A stretch of DNA of 64,000 bases from Rhizophagus clarus. Lineage: Eukaryota; Glomeromycota; Glomeromycetes; Glomerales; Glomeraceae. Where the stretch lies: positions 186,001-250,000 of the forward strand of contig BLAL01000184.1 of assembly GCA_015698045.1 (NCBI GenBank), written 5' to 3'. This document shows, one piece after another, positions 48,290 to 58,200 of this stretch. Position 1 is the stretch's first letter, and every line of letters starts with the position of its first letter. The position numbers and the translations under genes are program-made. A model generated the notes under the pieces. It had not been told where the DNA came from. It saw only the letters and a program-made list of their open reading frames with translations, and did no database searches.

Positions 48290-48499
48290 TGTTGCCAGAC
48301 GAAAAGCATGACTGAACTTTTAGAATTAAGGACAATTGAGATCAAGAGTATATGGTCAAGGAGATTACGGCATTCGCAAGGCTCCGTGACAACGATCATC
48401 TATCTAAAAGTCAAAGTTTTCATACTGGTGGATTTAAATATCACGAGATTTCAATGTCGGTTAAGTGATTTCCCTAAGAGGAACCTGCATGAGTTTTAA
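48290..48499 (+). other. Terminal unit of the splice array with an open frame
   Basis: After the 16th acceptor (TTTTTGTAG, ending 48289) the core sequence is not followed by GTAAGG but runs on to unique sequence. The frame that reads CCQTKSMTELLELR stays open to TAA at 48497-48499 (63 codons from the ATG at 48308). It would serve as the last exon if the array is transcribed. The composition is ordinary, and no domain is recognised. Confidence 0.35.
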
Positions 48500-49014
48500 A
48501 ATCATTGTTAATTTTAAAATCATCGTCGGTAAATGATATAAAGGAAGATTCTTTGTCTCCATATTTTAAAAACAAAATTTTTAAAATTAAAAATTAATAA
48601 AAGATAATGAAAATTTTGGTTATTTTTTTATTTTCAAAATTCTTTAAATATTATAGCAAATTCATATGAAACCTGGTTATTCTTACTGCTTTATTTAATT
48701 ATTTTACATCATGAAAAAGCTTTTGGAGAATAAATAATACCATTAACAACTGCAAATAACTACTATTGTATTCACAAAACTTTTATTTGCAACTGGTGTA
48801 AAAAGTGATGGGTTCTTAAAATAGTTGATGGGTTATAAAAAGTCGTTATTACTTTAATTTTTAAGCACGAGTTGTAAAAAATTTTTTTATTTTCTGATTA
48901 TTCTACATAAGATTGATAAGATGAATGTGTAACACAATCGTATTTTGCACTGTTTACTAATTTTTTATTAAAAATTCTTAATTTAAGCTAATTCCAAGGA
49001 TCGGCGCATATGGT
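48500..49014. other. AT-rich spacer
   Basis: No gene seen. AATAAA-like words near 48598 could end a transcript from the array. Confidence 0.4.
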
Positions 49015-50105
49015 TTTTTTATTAAACAATTTTTTTAAAAAAAAGTTAAAATTGTTTTTTATTAAACGATTTTTAAAAAACCGTTAAAATCGTTCTTTCA
49101 TTAAAACGTTTTAAATAAAAACATAAATCATTTTTTTTTTATTAAACAATTTTAAAAAAATGTAAAATCATTTTTATTAAAACGATTTTGAAAAAAAATA
49201 CGTACTTTTATTAAAACGATTTTGAAAAAAAATGTAAAATCATTTTTTTTATTAAACGATTCTAAAAAAACTGTTAACATTGTTTTTTTATTAAAACGAT
49301 TTTAAAAAGAACCATTAAAGTCATTCTTTCATTAAAACGATTTTAAAAAAAATGTAAAATCGTTTTTTTATTAAACAATTTTTTTAAAAATTAAAATTGT
49401 TTTTTATTAAATGATTTTTTTTAAAGAAAAACGTTAAAAACCATTTTTTTACTAAAATGATTTTTTTAATAAATGTAAATCGTTTTTTATATTTAAAACA
49501 ATTTTAAAAAAACATAAAATTGGTTTTTTTTTATTAAACGATTTTAAAAAACCATTAAAATCGTTCTTTCATTAAAATGATTTAAATAAAAATGTAAATC
49601 ATTTTTTTTTATTAAATAATTTTAAAAAAGCGTAAAATCATTTTTTATTAAAACAATTTTGAAAAAAAACGTAAAATCATTTTTTTTTATTAAATGATTC
49701 TAAAAAAACTGTTAAAATCATTTTTTATTAAAACGATTTTAAAAAGAACTGTTAAAGTCATTCTTTTATTAAAACGATTTTAAAAAAAAACGTAAAATTG
49801 TTTTTTTTATTAAACAATTTTAAAAAAGTGTAAAATTGTTTTTTTATTAAAATGATTTTAAAAAAAACTGTTAAAAATCGTTTTTTTATTAAAACGATTT
49901 TAAAAATACCGTTAAAAATCGTTTTTTTATTAAAATGATTTTTAAAAAATACTGTTAAAAATCATTTTTTTATTAAAATGATTTTTAAAAAATATGTTAA
50001 AAATCGTTCTTTCATTAAAACGATTTTTTAAAAAAAAACGTAGAATCATTTTTTTATTAACTGTTAACGATTTTAAAAAAGCGTAAAATCATTTTTTTTT
50101 TATTG
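49015..50105. repeat. Large AAAACGATTTT palindrome island
   Basis: Over 1 kb of alternating AAAATCGTTTTTTTATT and AAAACGATTTTAAAAAA words with a 35-45 bp rhythm. Every pair forms an imperfect inverted repeat. Copies differ mainly by C/T and A/G changes (CGATT versus TGATT, ATCGTT versus ATCATT). It has no coding capacity and belongs to the same family as 44000-44265. Confidence 0.75.
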
Positions 50106-50310
50106 CTATTTAAATCCAAATTTGGTCAGATTCAGATCAGATTTGGATCAAACTCAAATCAGATCCAGATTTTAAATTTAAGTTCACAGATCGGATTTGG
50201 ATTTCAAATATATATCTGAATTACAGATCCAGATTTAAAATTGATAGATCCAGATCTGTCGGATCAGATTTAAATCTGGTAAAATCCAATCTGATCTGAT
50301 CCGTGCGGAA
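50106..50310. repeat. Island of CAGATTTGGATC / GATCCAGATCTG words
   Basis: Degenerate copies of TCAGATCAGATTTGGATC and its complement GATCCAGATTTTAAATTT alternate, so the block folds on itself. It ends beside the decayed hAT coding sequence and could be a terminal region of that element, but no terminal inverted repeat pair was established. Confidence 0.5.
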
Positions 50311-50422
50311 CCCTACCATAATCTATAAATTTAATATCAAATATTATAAAGAATTAAAGAAAATGTTAATTATAATGAATTAAAAAAAAATATCTGGAAC
50401 AGTGTTAAAACGTAGATAATAC

Positions 50423-51301
50423 CTTTGTGAGAATTCTCATATCATCACAACACTTTACAAATACTTTGTGTAAATTTTCCCCAGAATGGGGCCCAGATAA
50501 CTTACAAAAGTTAATCAAAATTTCTTTTAATTCCCATTCATAACTTATCCAGTGTACGGTTATTCCAAGAAATGGAATGTAACTCGGTGATGTCCAAGCG
50601 TCTAGCGTGAATGAAAGTTCACCTGGTACATTCTAATAATTCAATATTATTAGTATTTAATATTAATTTATAAAATTAAAGTAAATTTAATAAAAAATAC
50701 CTGTAAAATCTCTCGTATTTTATTTTTTTTTCATTAAATTTATTAATAATATCGTTGTGTAAAGTATCTGCTGAAGGAGCTTTGGCAATAGGGTTAAGTA
50801 TACAAAATAAAAGCCTAAGATGTTCATTTTCTATGGCCGTAAATAGTTGGTTATCGCAAATAATCCATCTGACAGTAAAATCTCAAAATATTCCTTGAGT
50901 ATAACACTAAATTTCTTTATTAATATTAAGTAAAAAATATAAAATGCAATATATAATATAAAAAAAAAAGGAAAAAAAATATTTACAGGTAATTCTTTTT
51001 TTACAAATTTGTCCATTTTGCCACTTTCTACTTCTGTTTTGACTTTACTGGGATGTTTCTTCTGCAAATGTTTGTAAAGATTAGTGGTGTTACCACCTGT
51101 TTTTTTATACAACATCCTAATTAAAGTAAATTTTACACTCAGTATACTGCTAAATTAACAAACTATTTTATAATAATAATACACTCACCCACAGTAATTA
51201 CACTGAGTTTTTTCTTCATTTTCCACTAACTTGAAATGTGACCATACAAAGCTATAAGTCCTTGTTGAAGAACCTGCACTTTCGCCTAAACTATCACTCA
51301 T
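50423..51301 (-). pseudogene. Decayed hAT-family transposase with N-terminal BED zinc finger
   Basis: On the minus strand an exon from ATG 51301 to 51189 joins in phase to 51116-50987. Together they encode a BED finger: CNYCG, then NLYKHLQKKHPSK (C-x2-C ... H-x5-H). Further downstream, open segments read WIICDNQLFTAIENEHLR and ELSFTLDAWTSPSYIPFLGI, HWISYEWELKEILINF, SGPHSGENLHK, all typical of hAT transposases (first catalytic Asp in LDAWT). The segments cannot be joined in one frame, and the C-terminal catalytic and dimerisation part is missing, so it is a truncated remnant. No terminal repeats or 8-bp duplication were found. Confidence 0.8.
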
Positions 51302-51404
51302 TTCAAAGTAGAAAAAAAGATGATTGGATAATCGATCAATAATTAAATAATTAAATAAATTTGTATCACGTAATTGCAGATCTTAAAATATTTGCCTGGA
51401 TTTA

Positions 51405-51570
51405 CTCAAGTCAAGTCGAGTATTAATTTAACTCGGAATCGACTCAAATTAGAATTAACTCGTGAGTCATGACTTGAATTGTTATCATATGCCAAAAATC
51501 TCTGACTCGAACTCAACTTGACTCGACTCAGCTTAATTTGACTCGCGAGTTGACCTGAATCGTTTGGAGC
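51405..51570. repeat. Island of GACTCGAGTC words
   Basis: Degenerate self-complementary copies: TACTCAAGTCAAGTCGAG, TAACTCGTGAGTCATGACTTG, ACTCGACTCAGC, GACTCGCGAGTTGACC. Open frames on the minus strand here are repeat-driven. Confidence 0.55.
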
Positions 51571-52258
51571 TCTACTTTTAAAAAAAAATAAAGGAAATGT
51601 ATTCTTGAAGTTCCATTCAGAAAGCAGACAGAAAACCATGAACCTACAAGAAATAAAATTGAAATATTAATTAATATTGTTTCGCTTAAAATAAGTAAAT
51701 GAAATAATTTCAAGGTTTTACCTTCAAAATTTCATACAGCGAGCCAAATGAGTTCACTGGCTGCAACTTTTTTTTTACCATGCATACAAGCCCCAACATG
51801 TGTAACATCTTATTTTTTTATAAATGGGTGTTGATTAATACTTCGATTGTACTATATGCATTTACGAGAGTTTTTTTAAAAATTCTTTCATAAAAGTATT
51901 ACAATTTTTTTTTCGTAATATTACGATGCAAAATTTTTGCATTAGTTCATTCATTTTTCATAATATTTCGCATTAGTTTATCCATTTTTCGCAATATTTC
52001 GCAAGTTTTTTTTCTTTTTTAGTATAGAATGGTGGAAATGACGTTATGACAGTTTGCCTTCTTTTTCTGAACCTCTGGTTCATGTATTTCTCCTTTTTCG
52101 TATTTTTAGTTCCTCATTTTCAAATTTCTGGTTCATGTCTTTCCCCTTTTTCTCATATTTTTTTCCTTTTGTATTTCTAGTTCCTCTTCAAATTTCTAGT
52201 AATATCTTTTTCTCCTTTTTGAGTTTAGTTCATATCTCCTCCCTCACATATTATTCTG
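51571..52258. other. Upstream region of the split host gene
   Basis: AT-rich with degenerate TTTCGCAATATTTCGCA words (51890-52010) and a pyrimidine-rich block of CTGGTTCATGTNTTTCTCC-like copies at 52070-52230. The 74-codon open frame in that block is not called. It probably contains the promoter of the gene at 52259. Confidence 0.4.
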
Positions 52259-52459
52259 ATGGCTACAAAACGTGGTGAAAAATAAAATGTTGATGATAAT
52301 AAAAGAATCTTAAGACGTAATACTGAGAAGAGTAGTGAAGCCAAAAAACGAATAAGATTATCAGACAATAACGTTGAAGATATATATGACATGATATGTA
52401 TCATATTTTTTATAAGAAATTATATAATATATAATAAATTATATTTTATTGTTAAAGTT

Positions 52460-52477
52460 AATAAAAAAACAATAGAG
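52460..52477. repeat. LINE target-site duplication, left copy
   Basis: The 18-bp sequence AATAAAAAAACAATAGAG sits immediately before the element and recurs exactly at 61158-61175. The base before it differs between sides (T versus A), so the duplication is bounded at 18 bp, allowing for overlap of the leading AA with the poly-A tail. Confidence 0.85.
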
Positions 52478-52670
52478 TAAAATTTGAAAACTCTTTCCGG
52501 TCTCAGACAATACACACTCTGGACGCGGCGACAAGACCACTTTTGGTAACTAAAAGAGTTCACGACTAATAATAAACTTTTATTTTTTCTTTTATTTTTA
52601 CAACTAAAGCATAGGCACACACCCCACGGAAAGGTTTTACCAAGACTCACTTAAAGAAAACCAAAGAAAA

Positions 52671-55067
52671 ATGGACTTTGAGTCTGCCTTTATAGGCAAC
52701 GAAGAAAATTTTAAAGAAGCTTTTGCGAACAACACCAACATATCTAACTTTATTTCAAAGATAAAAAATTTTATTTATTATAGTGATGTTGAAACGGCTA
52801 TGAAACTTGGAAACAAAAACTTGGCAGGTGTTCTCTGGCTCGGCCGTCTTTTGGAGCGTAGAGACACAAACGCGAAAGCCGTTATTTTAGATACCAATAT
52901 GAAATTGTCAACAAAACAAACCCGAGTGTCACTAATCCCGGTTACACCAATCACAATCACGGATGACAACACATCGACCGTTCATTCCCCGGATTTCACC
53001 GATAATCTTTCCTTAACGGGAAACCTGACGGCTGATCATTCCAGTCCCTACGGAAAAGACGAAGAAACTAACATTCATATTCATAAGGATGATATTAATG
53101 AAGATAACCCTCTGCCGAAGTCATCAGAAACCAATACAATATCAACATAGCCTACGACTGAAACGGCGGAATCTAGCAGAAAACTTCACGGTGGAAAACT
53201 GAAGAAGGCCAAAAAGCGAACTCCACCGACTGCCCCGACCACTGAGGCCAATAGTGATGACATAAAGGGACTGTTACAGGCTTTACCCCCTCATCAATCG
53301 GCCCATGAAGTAAACATGCCCGTTTCTATGAAAGGTATCATCAATATACCTGCGGCCTTCAACCCCTCGCCTCCAAGTGAGGTCACATCTCCTATGGACT
53401 TGGATTTGATAGACTTGAATGCCTAACAATCATATGAGGATGCGAAACCAAAAACAGCCCACCCATCTGGTAACGCCCATGTCAACCCGTACATCTAAGA
53501 CCTTAAATCATTATCAGAGGATACTTTCATGTTTAATTCCTCATCCAATGGCGTTCATGATCAATTGGCGGATCCCCCAGATAAAGAGGTTCCTGATGAT
53601 CATCCAATCATAGTCTCTACAGCATTAGATAATCTGAAGATAATCTCAGATGACACGCCCTTACCGAATCCAAATAAGGATCAACAATCAGAAACATTTT
53701 TCACACCGAAACACTCTTTTCTTCCAAATTGTCAATAAGTCTCTGAGGAATTTCACGAAAACGACTATGAAACCACGATCTTACCGAATGGTAATTGGAC
53801 TACTATCAAGAAGATTAAGAACCCCAAGGCGGTCCTCGATGCGTTAAAATCTTCTACAACACGGGGCTCAAATAATACGTCCATGCACGCTAAAATTGAG
53901 GAGGACGCACCTATCACATACGATGCTTATGTTAAACTTTCCAATAATGAAGAATATTTTGCAGTGGATAACAAAGTTGCATATGTAGAACTACTGACCC
54001 GAGATTTCAGAGGCTTTTTGGGCACTGAAATTAATAAAGAAGATAATGAAATTATAATCAAGAACTCATCTTACAAAGGGATGCTCCATATGGTCAGACT
54101 ATTTAACCATAAATGTCGTTCACACCCGTTCCTTAGAATGCATCAAAAGACCTATTTCCTTGTCGATGGCATGAGAGTGTCCTCGAAGGAATTTAAAATT
54201 TTGAATGTCCCAAAACATCTTTCCAGGGACACTATAGAACAAGCAGTTACGAAATTATTGGGCTCACGTCGATTTTTTATCAAGAAATCGGGTTTGAAAC
54301 CTTCAAAGAACAACCCGGATACTATCACAGTTTTTATCACTGTTAAGGATTTGGATAAATGTAAACAATTGAAAGATATATGGTCTATTGAAATTGATCG
54401 AATTTTGTACCGATTTGCCCCGGCCCATGCCAAAGACACTGATATTGTCTCGAGGAAGAAATACAGTGGCGAATTCGTTGGTTTTGATAATCAAACCACG
54501 CCAGCAGCGGTACAAGAAGCGTACACAGCACAGAACCCCTGCCACGTATATAGGCAGTCAGATGATAAATTCATAATAGAATTCTCCACGGAATGTGACC
54601 TTTTTAACGCATGTGCAATGACCGTGCATTTTAACAATTATCGAATTACAGGCTCACCGCGTGATTACAATATCAATTGGTCAGCACGAAATAAGAAATT
54701 AGCCAAGATTCCAACTATTAGACCACCTTCCCCGGATAAGCGGGTCTCAATTACTCACCAAGAAGATAGTCATCATATAGAAATCAGACAGGAGGAACAT
54801 CACAAATTTTCTCACAATCCTCACAAGCACAATTTGAAAAACAAGCAACGCTTTTCTTCAAAGCCTACCAATCCGAAACCGCTACACAAATGAACCCCGC
54901 ACTTCACAGGAGCAAATGCAGTTGCTTTAGGCAAGCGTATCAATAGCACGATCATTACAAATCCGCCTTCTATGGATATTTCTGATACTTCCGACACTTC
55001 TTCCTCCTCTAACTCTTTAACAAACCATAAAGATGGGATCGTTGAGGGGTTGGCGAGTTTGTGCTAA
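52671..55067 (+). pseudogene. LINE ORF1 (nucleic-acid-binding protein), five premature stops
   Basis: A single frame of 798 codons starts at the ATG at 52671 and ends at TAA 55065-55067. It is interrupted in frame by TAG 53148, TAA 53424, TAA 53496, TAA 53736 and TGA 54891. The N-terminal half is polar and Pro/Thr/Asp-rich. The C-terminal half (from ~53883) has a fold-like segment with FKILNVPKHLSRDTIEQAV and TVFITVKDLDKCKQL, compatible with an RRM-like domain as in other LINE ORF1 proteins. It would package element RNA. The apparent end at 54893 is probably another gained stop, because coding-like sequence continues to 55067. Confidence 0.8.
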
Positions 55068-55270
55068 TAGCACACCCTCCCCAACCAACTTGACTTTCCG
55101 GGAACCCTGTCTCTTTGGCAACGGAACCATCGGATCAAGGTCGGAATCTGGGCTTATTGGTTCCACAAGACAACAACACGACCTCACTCATTTCCCCTTC
55201 GCTTAATTGAGAAATAGACACTTTTTTACATAGAGCAAGAATAATATTTAATAATAATAATTTAGATTGT

Positions 55271-58200
55271 ATGGATCATAGCATTAATTTTATTAATTTA
55301 AAGATTGGTTTCCACAATATCAATGGGCTAGCATCTGATCCCAATAAATTGAAGTTTTTATTAGAATGGTGTCACGCCAATAATTTTGATTTTATGGGGA
55401 TCGCAGAAACCAATTCACATTGCATCAATTTACAACACTTTATCAAGGATACTTATGATGATTGTTCGTATGATTTAGCAGGATCTCCGAAAAGCATTAT
55501 AAAACCTAAAGGATCAGGAGTGGCTCTACTGATCCATTCAAAATGGCAAAAATTTCATTTTGACACGAAAATTTTTTCACCTTATCTTATGGTCAGCAAG
55601 TTTGGGACAAAACACCGTCAATTATGGATTTGGGTTTATTACTTTCCTCCTACCGATAAACAGACACTACGAACATTCGAACAAATCATGAATAATACTA
55701 CGTCAGATTCGCATATCATTCACATATGGATGGGAGACACAAACTGACATTTCGATCATCGTTTAGATGTCCACTCGTCCACATCAGATAAAAAAGAAGA
55801 TATACCTTTATGTTTTCATCATCTTAATTTAATTGATTCTTTTAGATTTTTGAACCCTGAGGCAAAGGAATTTTCTTGGCACCAACGATCGCAAAACGAT
55901 ACTCTCAGGATTGATACACGCATTGATCACATTTGGATACAACGTCACATTACCCCGTCTCTTAGATTTGCTCATCATTACGATGGACACACCCTGACAG
56001 GAAGTGATCATGATATTGTCGTAATTAATTTATACTTACCCGATATCTTCCCTATAGCATATAAGCACACGCAGCCAATAACCCCTCATGATCCGAATTT
56101 CAGGGAATTATCGATTAAAATGGAAGATATCACATCAGAGCATTGGACTCATATTTTGGACTCCGCACATCGATTTGCACTACTTATTAATGCGCTCCAC
56201 AATATTGCGAATACATCAGAACCAACAGACCACCCACAAAGAGCTCTGGATACTATTAACAACTGTTGGGCGGACATAAAGGACATTCTTATGTCAGCGG
56301 CAGCGCACACCTTACCCTTGAGGAAGCGGAATACAACTCACCCAAGATTGAAGCCGAAAGATAAACCGGCTGATATGAATAAATTGGAAAGACACACTGC
56401 TAAACTTTTTGTTTTCCTTCATGAAATTTACCAATATCAAGTTACCACCCCTCATAATCCGGCAGTCTTTTTCCAACTCAAAGATAGATGGGAATCTCAG
56501 ATCTTACTATTTAACAAGGATTATGCTGATGACCGGGATTTTCAATTTGACAGTTCTTTCCTTCCGGATTTTCCGGATTGGCTCGATCAACTCAATAAGG
56601 TCGCTCACAAAAGGAAAAAGGCAGAACGGAAAGCTTTTAATTCTTATCAATCCAACAAAATCACGGCGGCCGTTGAAGCTCGATTTGCAATCATTCAATC
56701 TGATCAGACCAGATGGATTTCCTCGTCATTAGATCAATGCAAATCAAACGTCTCAATTGACCGACTTATGGTCACATCGGAGGATGGGCTCCAAGAACTT
56801 TTACTGCACCCGGACGAGGTCAGACAAGCAGCCACGAATGCATATGTTTCTCAGTTCAGAAAACGAAACTCCCGGATTGACTCGCTCGATGCCCACCCTA
56901 TATGGAAAAATGCTTATGAACCAATATTAAAAGCCAATGAACACATTTATGAGTCAATAGAGAAAAATTTTACTCTACCTTTTTGGATCACTATATTGCA
57001 GAATATTAATAAAAACTCTGCTCCTGGCACTTCGGGCATTACTTATCAATTAATGTGTCACCTTCCCCCTACTTTTGTAGAAGTTATTCTAGCACTTTAT
57101 CGAACTATTTTCTTAACTGGATTAGTCCCCGCGGATTGGAAATTTTCGATAATTTTCCCGATTCCTAAGCCAGAGAAATTTGAATACAATATGGCCAATG
57201 TCAGACCAATCGCTCTCTTGGAAGTAGTTAGGAAAATTTTTACCAAGTTTATCAGTACGCAACTCTCTGATATTTTACAGGACCACAATGTTCTTTGCTA
57301 TGCTAATTATTGTGGACTGAAAGGTGAATCCACGGCGTCCCCCATTAGATTAATTAACAACCTCATAGAAGACGCCAAAGAAAACTCTAAGGAACTCTGG
57401 ATTGTTCTTCAAGATATTTCTAAAGCCTTTGATTCTATCAGTTTGGATTTTTTAGATCTTGCATTAAAACGAATCAGTCTACCCAGTCACGCAGTAAACT
57501 GTATCATTAACCTATTTAAGGGTAGAACTGTTCAAGTAGCTACAGCCTTTGGACCGTCACCCTCTTTTCAAGCTGCGGATGGTATAGATCAAGAGGATAG
57601 TTTGTCACCCCTACTTTGGAGAATATACTATGATCCTTTACTAGCCACTATCACAGCTCTACCAACGAAAGGCTATAACATGGAATGCGTCTGGCCACAT
57701 AATCCGTGAGACCCCAATACATGGGAAACTTTTTCACACAGAATCGCAGCATCGGCTTATATGGATAATACTGCATGGATCGATTGTACACGGAACCGAA
57801 TCCAACATACACTGGACATGGTGTGAAGTTTTTATGAATTGGTTGATATTAATATCAATCATAAGAAGTGTGAATTGATCGTCATCAATCCCTCATTGCC
57901 TAGACATTTCCTCTCAGTTTCTTTAGGGACTCATGAAAGGGACACTATTCACCCAATCCAAACTGAAGCTCGGTACCTTGGGGTGTGGATTTCCCCAAAA
58001 AACACTCGATCCCTTACCAAACAACGCTTAAGACGCACTAGGGGCGAATTTTTACATACTATTCAACATAAAAAACTTTCTCTCGCGCACGTTGTTTATT
58101 TGATTAACAAGGTGCTTTATCCTAAATTGATCTACTTAAGTCAATTTACTACCTTCACCAAACCGGAATGGGACGCTATAGAACGACCTATTCTAGCCTT

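Noticed and set aside
52054..52278. 74-codon frame with Phe/Ser/Pro repeats upstream of the split gene
   Set aside because: Made of degenerate pyrimidine-rich copies and overlapping the start of exon 1 in another frame; likely promoter DNA.
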